Assembly: GCA_029945625.1 (NCBI GenBank)
Contig: JAQSCW010000035.1
Location: 64,657 to 128,656 of the forward strand
Length of the DNA: 64,000 nucleotides
Reading direction: 5' to 3'
Origin: a bacterium
GTDB lineage: Bacteria; Bacteroidota; Bacteroidia; B-17B0; Aurantibacillaceae
The position numbers and the translations under genes were made by a program. Positions 36,679-46,268 of the stretch are shown one piece after another. The number at the start of each line of letters is the position of its first letter. The first letter of the stretch is position 1. Under the pieces are notes generated by a model. It searched no databases. It worked only from the letters and a program-made list of their open reading frames with translations, and was not told where the DNA came from.

Positions 36679-37551
36679 ATGAAGAAAACTATCACAATTT
36701 CTCTCTTGATTCTCGTTTCAATATTTGGCCCCTCGGCATCACTTATTAAAGACAATAATGGCAAAGCGGGGTACACAGGCTCTCCAGGTGAAATAACGTG
36801 CAGCGGAGGTGGATCTTGCCATGGCGGCGGAACAAGCACTGCAAAGGGTGTTACCATCACCGCTACTCCTTCTTTTACTACCAATCAATACATGGCTGAT
36901 TCTCTCTATGTGATCAGCGTTCAGGCAAGTGCCGCCGGTTTCAATTGGTATGGCTTTGATTGTGAAATTTTAGATTCCTTATCCATTAATTCAGGGACAA
37001 TGCAAGGGGCCGGAGCGGGTGTTAAATTTTTAACCAGTGGCGGCAATCGCAGAAACGCCACACATACCACTCCTAAAAATGGCACAGGCGGAACTACTTT
37101 TAACTTCCAATGGAAAGCCCCATCGTCGGGCGCCGTGAATTTTTACGTGTACTGCAATGCAGTTAATCATAACGGCTCTACAAGTGGTGATCTTCCAATG
37201 CCGGGCACTTTACAGTTATACCCGGTCCCGATGCCACCTCAAGATACCACCGTTATTGATACCACCGACATCCGCGAACTGAGCACAAACCTAGTTGCGA
37301 AATTTAATGTGTATCCTAACCCTTTAAACGACTATGCAACATTTTCATATGATTTAAAAGAAACGGAAATTATCACAATCGATCTGCTAAACATTGAAGG
37401 CTCAAAACTAGCTGAGTTGTTTTCGGCCAAACAACGTCCGGGAAGTTATTCGCAATTTCTGAAAGTTCCGGAAGTGCCAGCCGGCGTCTACTTTATAAGA
37501 ATAAGTGCCAAGGGTGAAAAGGTTTCTCAAAAAATGGTAACAATTCGCTAA
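36679..37551 (+). CDS. T9SS type A sorting domain protein with choice-of-anchor V (Reeler-like) domain
   Basis: 290 residues. A signal peptide is followed at once by GKAGYTGSPGE and CSGGGSCHGGG, the mark of the choice-of-anchor V family, and a beta-sandwich (about 60-180). The last ~80 residues are a type A T9SS sorting domain (FNVYPNPLNDYATFSY, GVYFIRISAKGEKVSQKMV). The CX5CH cluster resembles but does not match the c-type haem motif CXXCH. Secreted and probably surface-bound; function unknown. Monocistronic, convergent with the M1 peptidase gene. Confidence 0.83.
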   Translation: MKKTITISLLILVSIFGPSASLIKDNNGKAGYTGSPGEITCSGGGSCHGGGTSTAKGVTITATPSFTTNQYMADSLYVISVQASAAGFNWYGFDCEILDSLSINSGTMQGAGAGVKFLTSGGNRRNATHTTPKNGTGGTTFNFQWKAPSSGAVNFYVYCNAVNHNGSTSGDLPMPGTLQLYPVPMPPQDTTVIDTTDIRELSTNLVAKFNVYPNPLNDYATFSYDLKETEIITIDLLNIEGSKLAELFSAKQRPGSYSQFLKVPEVPAGVYFIRISAKGEKVSQKMVTIR

Positions 37552-37571
37552 GAGAAAAAAGTGTGTTGTTT

Positions 37572-40010
37572 CTATTCAATGATGAGTTTCTGTGAATGCA
37601 GTAAACTACCCTCCTCCTTCCAAATTGTAATCACGTAGCTACCGGGAATTAGTTCGCTTACATCAATTACGGTGGATTTGTTTTTGAGTTGACCACTTAG
37701 CACAATCTTACCATCCATGTTATATATTCTTAAGAGGTAATCTGTTTCCGCCTTCATGGAGCATTCGATCGTGCATTTTTGCCGGGCGGGATTTGGAAAT
37801 ATTTTAACTGCCTGTGTAGCACCCGCCGTGATGCGCAATCCTACACTCTCCTTATCACCCAAATTTCCAAACGTGTATTCCCCCGGTTTTAAAGTATCAA
37901 TGGTGATGTAACCCGACTTGGGATTAATGGCCGTAACGGTGGCACTTTTTAACCATTGCCAGTCCTGTAAAACACTGCTGCGGTAAAACAAGGCGATACT
38001 GTCTCCGTTCACTCGGGTGAGCAGTGTATCCATATATATGTATGCTCCTGTTGTGCCCTTATACCCATTGTAATTAAACTGTGCTTTCGACACAAAACCC
38101 GGCGAAAAAATTCCCTCTACCTTCCAGAAATGCTGATCAGATAATTTATGAGGAGATGTCGTTTTAAAAGGATCGGACTTTACATAATTGTGAATTACGC
38201 GTATCAACGATGAGTCTGCCCCTGAATTTACTACTTGCAATAGAACTTTTCCCAGCGCATAATTAATGCTCCCCGGTGTTTTAATGGTTTTATATTCATG
38301 CGAAGTAGCATCGTTTATTTTACTGTCGTAGTTCAGCGAGGCCAAAACTGCCGAGAAAGGAATGGGAACCGTAAAAGTTTGACTCGTTCCACTCATCACT
38401 ACCTTTTTTGTTACCCTACTCCAATCGCCTTTAAAGAAACTGATCTCAAGAGGAACATTTGAAAATATGGCAGGCGCCCCAAACAATTTTTGTTTCAGAG
38501 AAACAATCGCGTTCACTGAATTTGATCCAACACTCACATAGCGCACCGAATCAATAGAAAAATGGGGCCAGCCTCCCGAAAATACCCAGCCGTTAAAGAA
38601 GTCATTAAGATTTTGAGTGCTGCTTGTTTGCATCAGATTCATCAATTCAGTACTATTAATACTCTTGTAAGCCTTTTGCTGCATGGTATATTTGATTGCG
38701 TTAAAAAACGCGGTGTCTCCCATGTAGCCTCTTAATGTATGCGCCACATCAGCTCCTTTTTTATACACGTGATCCCCATATGTTAAACTGTGAGGCACCC
38801 CGCTGATGGCGCGAAATCCTCCTTCCTTTTTATGGAGAAAATGAAGCAAATCGTCATGCTGCGTTTTTACTTTTGCAAGGTAGTTTGCCTTACCATATTG
38901 CCATTCAAAAAATAAGAACGCGCTGAAACTTGCCATACCCTCATTAATCCACATATCTTCCTGTGTTTCGCAGGTGATTAAATCACCCCACCAGTGATGC
39001 GAAAGTTCATGAACGTAAAGGTCTTCGTTGGCTAAATTGCCAATGGCCGAACGCGGATAGGTAATATTGGTGGCGTGTTCCATAGCCCCGCTGTTAAATG
39101 GCACCAAGCTGTAACCAAACTTGTTCCACTTATACGGACCGTAATAATTTTCGAAACCTGTTATACAATTTTTAAGATTCACAAAGCCTGTTTTCATAGC
39201 GGCCGTATCGGCAGCCACCCCAACCAGCGTGATGGGTTTTATTCCGTTGAGGGTAGCAACGGTCCAGTTCACCTGTACGTATTTTGCCACTGCCACACAA
39301 GCTAAATAGGTAGGAATGGTTTCAGTCAAGATCCATTTTCGGGTGCGTTTTTGATTGCTAATCACATCCGAAATTAATTGTCCGTTACAATGGGCCCTTC
39401 GCAGGGTATCGGTAGTAATATTGAATTCGTAGGTGCTACGTTCCACAAAATTATCAAAGCACGGAAACCATACCCGGCCATAATTATGTGGTTTCGCGGC
39501 AAAACCAACACCTAAATTATAGGCATATTGCGCATTTTGCGTATTGTCAAAATAAAATCCTCCCCAGTTACTGGCATCTATTTGCGGTTGTCCTTTATAA
39601 AAAACGGTAAACACCGATGTATCGGTCACATTTTTGGGAGCAGTAAAATTTATCTTAACAATCGTATCATTATAGGTATAAGTTAGGATGGTGTTGCCTT
39701 CTTTTATCGAATCAATAATCAGTTTTAACAAGTCAAATCGAATAAAATTACGGTTGTTCATTTTTGGAGCAAAACGAACCTGCGTATTGCCTTTTATTTG
39801 CGAAGCGGTAGTGCTGCCTATTTCTAGGTTAATAGTGTATTTTAAGATATCAAACGTATCGCTCCGTAGATTTTCAGCACTATAATATATGGAAGCCGCG
39901 GGGCTCGGTTTCGAGTTTTGGCAGTTTATTTGTTGGGAATAGTGGGATAAAGGTTGCCCAATAGCCAGAAGGCAAAACACCGACCTTAAAAAAATGGTAA
40001 TTTTCTGCAT
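37572..40010 (-). CDS. M1 family metallopeptidase with T9SS sorting domain
   Basis: 812 residues. Signal peptide, then an M1 N-terminal beta domain and the catalytic domain with zinc motif H334ELSH338 and the third ligand E357 in WINEGMASF (HEXXHX18E). The exopeptidase motif reads GAMEH (308-312) instead of the textbook GAMEN. The last ~80 residues form a type A sorting domain (VKIFPNPARQKCTIEC, SELIPGSYVITIW). It is a secreted zinc aminopeptidase-like enzyme for peptide nutrition; exact specificity is unclear because of the altered GAMEN residue. Confidence 0.9.
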   Translation of the reverse strand: MQKITIFLRSVFCLLAIGQPLSHYSQQINCQNSKPSPAASIYYSAENLRSDTFDILKYTINLEIGSTTASQIKGNTQVRFAPKMNNRNFIRFDLLKLIIDSIKEGNTILTYTYNDTIVKINFTAPKNVTDTSVFTVFYKGQPQIDASNWGGFYFDNTQNAQYAYNLGVGFAAKPHNYGRVWFPCFDNFVERSTYEFNITTDTLRRAHCNGQLISDVISNQKRTRKWILTETIPTYLACVAVAKYVQVNWTVATLNGIKPITLVGVAADTAAMKTGFVNLKNCITGFENYYGPYKWNKFGYSLVPFNSGAMEHATNITYPRSAIGNLANEDLYVHELSHHWWGDLITCETQEDMWINEGMASFSAFLFFEWQYGKANYLAKVKTQHDDLLHFLHKKEGGFRAISGVPHSLTYGDHVYKKGADVAHTLRGYMGDTAFFNAIKYTMQQKAYKSINSTELMNLMQTSSTQNLNDFFNGWVFSGGWPHFSIDSVRYVSVGSNSVNAIVSLKQKLFGAPAIFSNVPLEISFFKGDWSRVTKKVVMSGTSQTFTVPIPFSAVLASLNYDSKINDATSHEYKTIKTPGSINYALGKVLLQVVNSGADSSLIRVIHNYVKSDPFKTTSPHKLSDQHFWKVEGIFSPGFVSKAQFNYNGYKGTTGAYIYMDTLLTRVNGDSIALFYRSSVLQDWQWLKSATVTAINPKSGYITIDTLKPGEYTFGNLGDKESVGLRITAGATQAVKIFPNPARQKCTIECSMKAETDYLLRIYNMDGKIVLSGQLKNKSTVIDVSELIPGSYVITIWKEEGSLLHSQKLIIE

Positions 40011-40099
40011 ACCTAAAATTAGTAAAAACCAAGAGAACTACGAAGCCCTGCCTCTTAAATCAGGGTGAGCACAGGAGCATGAAAATTCGTGAAGAAAGC

Positions 40100-41065
40100 T
40101 CATAGGTACTTATGATCTGCCAAGTACTTACTCACGTAATCGTTCACTCCTTCTTCCAAGGTAGTAAATGGTTTGTCATAACCTACCGAAATCAATTTCC
40201 GCATGTCAGCCTCCGTAAAATATTGGTATTTGTCGCGAATATCAATGGGCGTATCTATAAATTCAATGTTCGCTTGTTTACTAAGTGCGGCAAAGGTGGC
40301 CTTGGCCAGATCTAAAAATGTACGGGCAGTGCCGCTTCCCAAATTATAAATACCGCTCTTTGGTTTTTTGGAATACAGGAACCAGATGACATTCACCACA
40401 TCTTTTACATATACAAAATCCCTCAATTGACCACCGTCACTGTAGTTTGGATTATGTGAACGGAATAATCGCACTTTACCGTTGGTAGTGATCTGCTTAA
40501 AGGAGTGAAAAATAACAGAAGCCATTCTTGCTTTATGGTATTCGTTCGGACCATACACATTGAAGAATTTCAGTCCCTGCCAATGAGGTGGTGTTTCTTT
40601 TTGAAGTATGGCCCATTTATCGAAATCATTTTTACTGTCACCATAAGGATTCAATGGTTTGAGTAAAGGGATCTTCGTTTCGTCGTCTTTGTACCCGTGC
40701 TCGCCCATCCCGTAAGTTGCTGCGGAAGAGGCGTAGATTAGCGGTATGTTATGTTGTGTACAGATCTTCCAAATAGATTTGGTATAATTGAGATTTAATT
40801 CATTAAATAAGTCCACATTAAATTCGGTAGTATCAGTGCGGGCTCCAATATGGATCACCTCACTCACCTGTGCGCTGTTTTGATCAAACCACTTCAAAAA
40901 CTCTGAACGATCAATTTTTTGTGAGAACTTCTTTCCAAGAAGGTTTCCTTCTTTTTCCAATTTCGAAAAATCATCTACCAGAATAAGTTCTTCTTTTCCT
41001 TCTGCATTAAATTTTGAGACGAGGCAGCTGCCAATAAATCCCGCCGAACCTGTAATTACAATCAT
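40100..41065 (-). CDS. hldD: ADP-L-glycero-D-manno-heptose-6-epimerase
   Basis: 321 residues, normal for HldD/RfaD. It epimerises ADP-D-glycero-D-manno-heptose at C6, giving the heptose donor for LPS inner core. The NAD(P) motif is GSAGFIG (6-12), and the SDR catalytic Tyr/Lys are in NPYGDSKNDFDKW. NVYGPNEYHKARMASV and DGGQLRDFVYVKDVV are typical of the family. It supports a heptose-containing LPS. The acyl-CoA ligase is divergently transcribed 125 bp away. Confidence 0.93.
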   Translation of the reverse strand: MIVITGSAGFIGSCLVSKFNAEGKEELILVDDFSKLEKEGNLLGKKFSQKIDRSEFLKWFDQNSAQVSEVIHIGARTDTTEFNVDLFNELNLNYTKSIWKICTQHNIPLIYASSAATYGMGEHGYKDDETKIPLLKPLNPYGDSKNDFDKWAILQKETPPHWQGLKFFNVYGPNEYHKARMASVIFHSFKQITTNGKVRLFRSHNPNYSDGGQLRDFVYVKDVVNVIWFLYSKKPKSGIYNLGSGTARTFLDLAKATFAALSKQANIEFIDTPIDIRDKYQYFTEADMRKLISVGYDKPFTTLEEGVNDYVSKYLADHKYL

Positions 41066-41190
41066 ACTTCTGTATAAGGTTTAAAGGTACAAATTTTGAG
41101 TGAAACGCTTCTGGCTCCAATCAAAAAGTAACATTGGCGGTGAAAGTGATTGTACTTGACATTCTTAAAAAAAACACCCAATTTAGCCAT

Positions 41191-42960
41191 ATGGAAATAA
41201 AACGGGTGTTTGACATACTTGAGAAACTAAAGACAGAAAGTCCCAAATCTGATATTTTAAACACGAAAGAAAACAAAGAATGGGTGCATTACAGTGTGGG
41301 CGACTTTGTGCAGGGTGCCGCGTTTGTGGCTTCGGCCTTGTTGCATTTGGGCCTTAAGCCGGGCGACAACATTGCCATCATGGCCGGCAACATGCCAAAA
41401 TGGAATTTTGTGGATTATGGCTGTCAACAAGTGGCCATGCCCTCCGCTCCTATTTTTCCTACCATCAGCAACGACGATCTTAAATACATTTTAAACCATT
41501 GCGAGGCCAAAATTATCTTTATTTCAGATAAAGCCACCTGGTCCAAACTTGCAGCAATCGAAAAAGAACTACTTCATTTGAAATTTGTTTTCACCTTTAA
41601 CGCAATTGAAGGTGTAAAACCTTTTTCTGAATTTCTTGAGTTGGGAAAACATAATTTTCATCAAGGCAAAATCGATGAGATTAAAAATACGGTTACGGAA
41701 AACACTCTTCTAACCATTTTATATACTTCAGGCACTACCGGTCAGCCAAAGGGAGTGATGTTATCGCATAAGAACCTCCTGAGTAATGTGCTCATTTGCC
41801 AAAACATTGCACCGTTCACCAACAAATGGAGGGCTTTGAGTTTTTTACCGCTTAACCACGTGTACGAGCGATTTTTGAATACGCTTTATTTATATCATGG
41901 GGTAAGTATCTTTTATGCCGAAAATTTTGAAAAGATTGGTGATAATTGCCGCGAGATCCATCCCGAAGTATTTGTGGCAGTTCCTCGGGTACTCGAAAGG
42001 GTGCTGGAGAAAATCTCAGATACCGGGAATAAATTGTCAGGGTTTCAAAAGAAGGTCTTCGATTGGAGCATGCACATTGCCGAAAATTATGAGTTTAAGG
42101 GAAAAAGTCCCTGGTACCATTTGCAACGAAAACTGGCCGACAAACTTGTATTTTCAAAATGGAGGGAAGCCGTAGGTGGAAAGGTGCAGGTAATTGTGAG
42201 CGGAGGTGCGGCTTTAAACCCGCGGCTCGAACGCATCTTTTATTGCGCCGGTTTAAATCTTTTGCAAGGGTACGGACTTACTGAAACTTGTGTGGTGGTA
42301 GCAGTGAATCGTTTCGAAAAGGAAAAACGTATGTTTGGAACTGTTGGATTAGTAGTGGAAAACTCTCAAGTTAAAATTGCGGAAGAAGATGGAGAGATCC
42401 TCATGAAGGGGCCAAGTTTGATGATGGGTTACTTTAAAAATCCTCTTGCCACGGCCGAAGTGATCGACAATGATGGATGGTTTCACACCGGTGATATTGG
42501 CAAATTTATTGATGGTAAATTTCTGAAGATCACTGATCGTAAAAAAGAGATTTTTAAAAGCAGCGCCGGAAAATACATTTCGCCCGTGGCCATCGAAAAT
42601 AAATTAAAGGAGTGCCGTTATATAGAGCAATGTATGGTAATTGGGGAAGGACATAAATTTGTTTCGGCGCTGATCATTCCAAACTTGTCGAGTTTTAAAG
42701 ACTATTGTGCCAGTCATGGAATTAACTGGACAGATAGCGCCGGCATGTTTGAACACGAGGAACTAAAGAAGCTGATCGCCGAACATGTAAAAAAGGTAAA
42801 TGCCAGTCTGGCCTCTTTCGAACATTTAAAACGTTACCAATTAATAAAAGCAGTTTGGGGCGTTGAAAGCGGGGAAATAACCCCTAAACTGAGTTTAAGA
42901 CGAAAAGTGATCATGGAAAAAAATCAGGCACTCATCACCAAGATCTTTGGAGAGGAATAG
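41191..42960 (+). CDS. Long-chain fatty acid--CoA ligase (AMP-binding)
   Basis: 589 residues from ATG 41191; a TTG further upstream is in frame but adds residues that do not look like family sequence. Adenylate-forming enzyme activating long-chain fatty acids. P-loop LYTSGTTGQPKGVMLSHKNL, LQGYGLTETCVV, FHTGDIGKFIDGKFLKITDRKKEIFKSSAGKYISP (adenylation and hinge motifs) are all present in order. Length and the KYISP motif fit the FadD15/ACSL-like branch. Monocistronic, divergent from hldD. Confidence 0.92.
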   Translation: MEIKRVFDILEKLKTESPKSDILNTKENKEWVHYSVGDFVQGAAFVASALLHLGLKPGDNIAIMAGNMPKWNFVDYGCQQVAMPSAPIFPTISNDDLKYILNHCEAKIIFISDKATWSKLAAIEKELLHLKFVFTFNAIEGVKPFSEFLELGKHNFHQGKIDEIKNTVTENTLLTILYTSGTTGQPKGVMLSHKNLLSNVLICQNIAPFTNKWRALSFLPLNHVYERFLNTLYLYHGVSIFYAENFEKIGDNCREIHPEVFVAVPRVLERVLEKISDTGNKLSGFQKKVFDWSMHIAENYEFKGKSPWYHLQRKLADKLVFSKWREAVGGKVQVIVSGGAALNPRLERIFYCAGLNLLQGYGLTETCVVVAVNRFEKEKRMFGTVGLVVENSQVKIAEEDGEILMKGPSLMMGYFKNPLATAEVIDNDGWFHTGDIGKFIDGKFLKITDRKKEIFKSSAGKYISPVAIENKLKECRYIEQCMVIGEGHKFVSALIIPNLSSFKDYCASHGINWTDSAGMFEHEELKKLIAEHVKKVNASLASFEHLKRYQLIKAVWGVESGEITPKLSLRRKVIMEKNQALITKIFGEE

Positions 42961-43095
42961 GTACTGTTTTTTTATGCTCATTTTCTTTCCCTGGTATTTA
43001 TAAGAAGTGATGTGTTAAGGTAACTTCCGAAGACATCAAAAATGTCTGAACTCAGGTCATAAAGCAATTACTTCATAAATCAGCGTGCAATCTCC

Positions 43096-44109
43096 CTATG
43101 ACCATACTTTGGTCCCCTCACTGCAATTCTTACAAATCTCAATGTTCTTTCTTCCGGTTAGCACTGATTTTCTGAAATTGTTGTACCGCTCAGAGAACCA
43201 AATTTCCTTGAAAGGATTTGTTTCCAAACTTCCAAGTTGATGATGGGCATCTTTATCAAAACAGCAAGGTACTATTTTTCCGTCCCATGTAATCACACAA
43301 CCCTGCCACATACGCCAGCATTGGTTCTGCAATTTGTTAATTAATTCGTACCCACCCGCTTCATTTTTGCGGTAACGTGAAAACTCTTCCCGATCGGGAA
43401 TTAGTTCATCGCTCGTCTCAAAATCATAGATCTGGGCAGTTTTGATCTTTACCTCATCCACACCCAATTCTTTTCCCAGTTTTTTTATTCCCTCTATTTG
43501 TGACTGATTGGGTTTAAACACCACAAATTGCCAAATCACATGAGGCGTCCTACTATTTAAAAGTTGCCTTTGTTTCAACACTTCTTTGGTACCTTCTATC
43601 ACTTTGGCCAATGTGCCCCCCACCCGATACTGTTCATAGACTTCCTGTGTGAGGCCGTCTACCGAAATAATTAGTTTATCCAATTTACTCAAAACGGTCT
43701 GTTTGGCATTTTCTTCCGATAAATAATGTGCATTGGTGCTGGTGCTGGTGTATATGCGATGCCGGTTGGCAAATTTTACCATATTTAGGAATTCGGGATG
43801 GAGATAAGGCTCTCCCTGAAAATAGAAAGTAAGGCTGTGCAATTCATGTTTCAACTGAAGGATGATCTTTTCAAATAAACCGGAAGATAACATGCCTGTG
43901 GGTCGGGTAAATTCTCTTAAACCACTGGGGCATTGCGGACATCTTAAGTTACAGCTGGTAGTGGGTTCAACACTCACAAAAACAGGTAAGCCGAACTGGA
44001 AGGGACGGCGCATGATTCGCGAGTAATGAAATCCAGCCACCAACTTCACAAAGTTGAGGATTTTAGCTACAGAGAGCTTTTTGAGTATGCCAAGATAATA
44101 GTAAATCAA
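43096..44109 (-). CDS. Radical SAM/SPASM domain protein
   Basis: 337 residues from a TTG start (44109); the next Met is residue 33, too late to keep the conserved N-terminal helix. Fe-S triad C53xxxC57xxC60 in EPTTSCNLRCPQCPSG, then FYFQGEPYLHPEF and VDGLTQEVYEQYRVGG. A SPASM-like C-terminus has CWRMWQGCVITWDGKIVPCCFDKDAHHQLG and CKNC. The pattern matches SPASM proteins found widely in Bacteroidota near glycan or lipid genes. It is not part of the 29-35 kb cassette but is the fourth radical SAM gene within 22 kb. Substrate unknown. Confidence 0.87.
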   Translation of the reverse strand: MIYYYLGILKKLSVAKILNFVKLVAGFHYSRIMRRPFQFGLPVFVSVEPTTSCNLRCPQCPSGLREFTRPTGMLSSGLFEKIILQLKHELHSLTFYFQGEPYLHPEFLNMVKFANRHRIYTSTSTNAHYLSEENAKQTVLSKLDKLIISVDGLTQEVYEQYRVGGTLAKVIEGTKEVLKQRQLLNSRTPHVIWQFVVFKPNQSQIEGIKKLGKELGVDEVKIKTAQIYDFETSDELIPDREEFSRYRKNEAGGYELINKLQNQCWRMWQGCVITWDGKIVPCCFDKDAHHQLGSLETNPFKEIWFSERYNNFRKSVLTGRKNIEICKNCSEGTKVWS

Positions 44110-44185
44110 AACAGATACTAAAGATAAGCTTATTTGAACTGCCTTATGCAGGATTTAAATATTGATTACTTTTACAATCACATTT

Positions 44186-45826
44186 ATGCAGCATCGTTTT
44201 CAGCACATAGTTATCTTGAGCCTCTTCCTTCTCACCTGTATGCGATGTGCGCAGGTGGGTCCGCTTTCGGGCGGTAAAAAGGATACCACCCCGCCCCAAC
44301 TGGTAGAATCTTTTCCAACCATAAACAGTGTGAACTTCAATGGAAAAGAACTTGTGTTCACTTTCGACGAATATGTTCAGGTACGTGACCTCACCAATCA
44401 GTTTGCTGTATCTCCAAAACTCAGTACTCAGCCCACGGTAAAAGCCGAAGGCAAAAAAATAGTAGTAGATTTTGAAAACATGGATCTATTGCCAAACACA
44501 ACGTATCGGATGGTTTTTGGAAAAGCGATCTGCGACATGAATGAATCGAACCCCACCGAAAATTTTGAATTTGTGTTTTCTACCGGCGATCATATCGATA
44601 CACTGGAGGTTTCGGGTACGGTGACCGATGCGGCAAACAATGTACCTGTGGCGGGGGCTTTGGTGGGATTATATCAACTCAAAAAGCAACATGACAGTAC
44701 ACCTTATATATATGTACCCAATTATATTGCAAGAACACTCGAAAACGGCACTTATTCTTTCAAGAACCTCCCGGCTCATATTTTTGATGTATTTGCATTC
44801 ACCGACAAAAACAAAAACAATCTTTATGATGGCGAAATTGAGAAAATAGCCTTTTGGGGTCCCGCTTTGAAATTGGTTTCCGATACCACCATTCATTTGT
44901 CACTTTTCCAGGAAGAAGCCACCAAAACGTTCATCAAACATTCGGGCTCTCAATTTTACGGTTCGGCAGAGATCTTTCTAAACAAAAAATCCAAAGTAGA
45001 AGTTACAGCGCTCAACATAACTAAGCCCTCGGACCTGTTTGAAACAAGCCCCGGCAAGGAGAAAGACACCATCGTGCTGTTCTACAAGAATGCTCCCGAC
45101 ACCCTTCGGTTATTACTTCACTATCTCAATTCGAATAAAAACGATACCATCGCCATTTCAATTCCTGACCCCCTAAAAAGTAGAAACAAACGACTGAGTT
45201 ACCAGTTAAATACCACCGGAGGAACATTGGGCGTTGACGAAAAACTCACCATGAGTTTTCAAAGATGGATGGATACCTCCAAAACAGATCTTAAACGGGT
45301 TCAGTTGATGGAGGGTAACGACTCCTTGAAAACACCTGTAAGTCTTAGTGGCAAATGGAAGAGCATCACCTCTTATGAATACAATATCCCCCTTAAAGAA
45401 GGAAGAATGTACTTTTTTAGAACCGATTCAGGCGCATTTTTTGATATTCGCGGAATGAGCAACGATACCCTATCTGCAAAATTTAAAACTAGAAGCAAGG
45501 TCGAATTCGGAAAAGTAACCCTCAAAATCCTTCTGAGTAAAAAACAGAGCTATGTTATTCAGCTCATAAACGAACAGTCTGTCGTTGTTCGTGAACGTTC
45601 CATTTCGCTTTCATTGTCTTCGAGCAATGCCACAAGTATTGATTTTACAGGTGTTCCACCCTCTACTTACAAAGTGAGAATCGTCTTCGATGACAATAAA
45701 AATAATAAATGGGACAGTGGTAACTTACTGCTTCGAAAACAGCCCGAACGCATCCGCATTAATTCAAAACAGCTCAAAATCATAGCCGATTGGGATATTG
45801 AGGAAGAAATTATTGAAAAAGATTAA
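44186..45826 (+). CDS. Ig-like domain-containing lipoprotein
   Basis: 546 residues from ATG 44186 (a TTG eight codons upstream is in frame). The signal sequence ends with LLTCMRCAQVGPLSGG; the Cys of RCAQVG matches the usual lipidated site of the Bacteroidota family whose mature proteins begin CAxxGxPxGGxKDTTPP. A BIG_5-like Ig domain (about 35-130, TINSVNFNGKELVFTFDEYV) is followed by a carboxypeptidase-regulatory-like beta domain (VSGTVTDAANNVPVAGALV) and more beta domains. Surface or periplasmic lipoprotein of unknown function. Confidence 0.8.
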   Translation: MQHRFQHIVILSLFLLTCMRCAQVGPLSGGKKDTTPPQLVESFPTINSVNFNGKELVFTFDEYVQVRDLTNQFAVSPKLSTQPTVKAEGKKIVVDFENMDLLPNTTYRMVFGKAICDMNESNPTENFEFVFSTGDHIDTLEVSGTVTDAANNVPVAGALVGLYQLKKQHDSTPYIYVPNYIARTLENGTYSFKNLPAHIFDVFAFTDKNKNNLYDGEIEKIAFWGPALKLVSDTTIHLSLFQEEATKTFIKHSGSQFYGSAEIFLNKKSKVEVTALNITKPSDLFETSPGKEKDTIVLFYKNAPDTLRLLLHYLNSNKNDTIAISIPDPLKSRNKRLSYQLNTTGGTLGVDEKLTMSFQRWMDTSKTDLKRVQLMEGNDSLKTPVSLSGKWKSITSYEYNIPLKEGRMYFFRTDSGAFFDIRGMSNDTLSAKFKTRSKVEFGKVTLKILLSKKQSYVIQLINEQSVVVRERSISLSLSSSNATSIDFTGVPPSTYKVRIVFDDNKNNKWDSGNLLLRKQPERIRINSKQLKIIADWDIEEEIIEKD

Positions 45827-46109
45827 AATGAGATTTAGACACCTGCGCTCCGTTTTTTGATGCCTTCGGTTCCAACAACACACGCACACATTTTTCAATC
45901 ACCTCGAATCACCTGTAAAATCAATGCTCCCAGACCATTAAAAATTTTCAAGGGAATAAATCGAAGAAAAAGTACGAAATTGATTTCGGGGATCAATCAC
46001 GCTATTAACAATTTCAACATTTTGATGTTGAAAAAATAATGGTCTAATAATTAGATAACACTGAATTATTTATTTACTTCGTATCAACAAATCTCAAAAA
46101 CAAAAAACC
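45827..46109. other. Intergenic region upstream of the histone-like gene
   Basis: About 280 bases without a supported gene. AT-rich near its right end, where the promoter of the small gene should lie; no exact -7 consensus was found. Confidence 0.4.
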
Positions 46110-46229
46110 ATGGCAAAAAAAGCAGCAAAAAAAGCTACTAAAAAAGCAGCTAAGAAAGCAACAAAAAAAGCAGCTCCTAAGAAAGCAGCAAAAAAAGCTA
46201 CTAAAAAAGCAGCTAAGAAAAAAAAGTAA
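46110..46229 (+). CDS. Histone H1-like Ala/Lys repeat protein (39 residues)
   Basis: ATG 46110 to TAA 46229 encodes a 39-residue peptide of Lys, Ala and Thr with one Pro, built from KKAAKKAT units (MAKKAAKKATKKAAKK at the start, PKK in the middle, KKKK at the end). This resembles the C-terminal tail of histone H1 and the AlgP/HC1-like or Hc1-type basic peptides; short forms are widespread in Bacteroidota and are thought to bind DNA or RNA. It is flanked on the 3' side by two strong terminators, which argues for a real, well-expressed transcription unit. Confidence 0.8.
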   Translation: MAKKAAKKATKKAAKKATKKAAPKKAAKKATKKAAKKKK

Positions 46230-46230
46230 T

Positions 46231-46257
46231 AAAAGCCCCGCACTAGCGGGGTTTTTT
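46231..46257 (+). terminator. Rho-independent terminator of the histone-like gene
   Basis: CCCCGC (46236-46241), loop ACTA, GCGGGG (46246-46251), followed by a run of six T. The stop codon of the small gene is 2 bp upstream. An A-run on the other side would also let it act on the opposite strand. Confidence 0.9.
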
Positions 46258-46268
46258 GTTTCACATTT

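Noticed and set aside
43028-43050. AGACAT/ATGTCT small inverted repeat after the acyl-CoA ligase
   Set aside because: Weak stem and no T-run; not convincing as a terminator or operator.
45857-46039. Plus-strand 60-codon open frame upstream of the histone-like gene
   Set aside because: Atypical composition, no family resemblance, poor start context; not supported as a gene.
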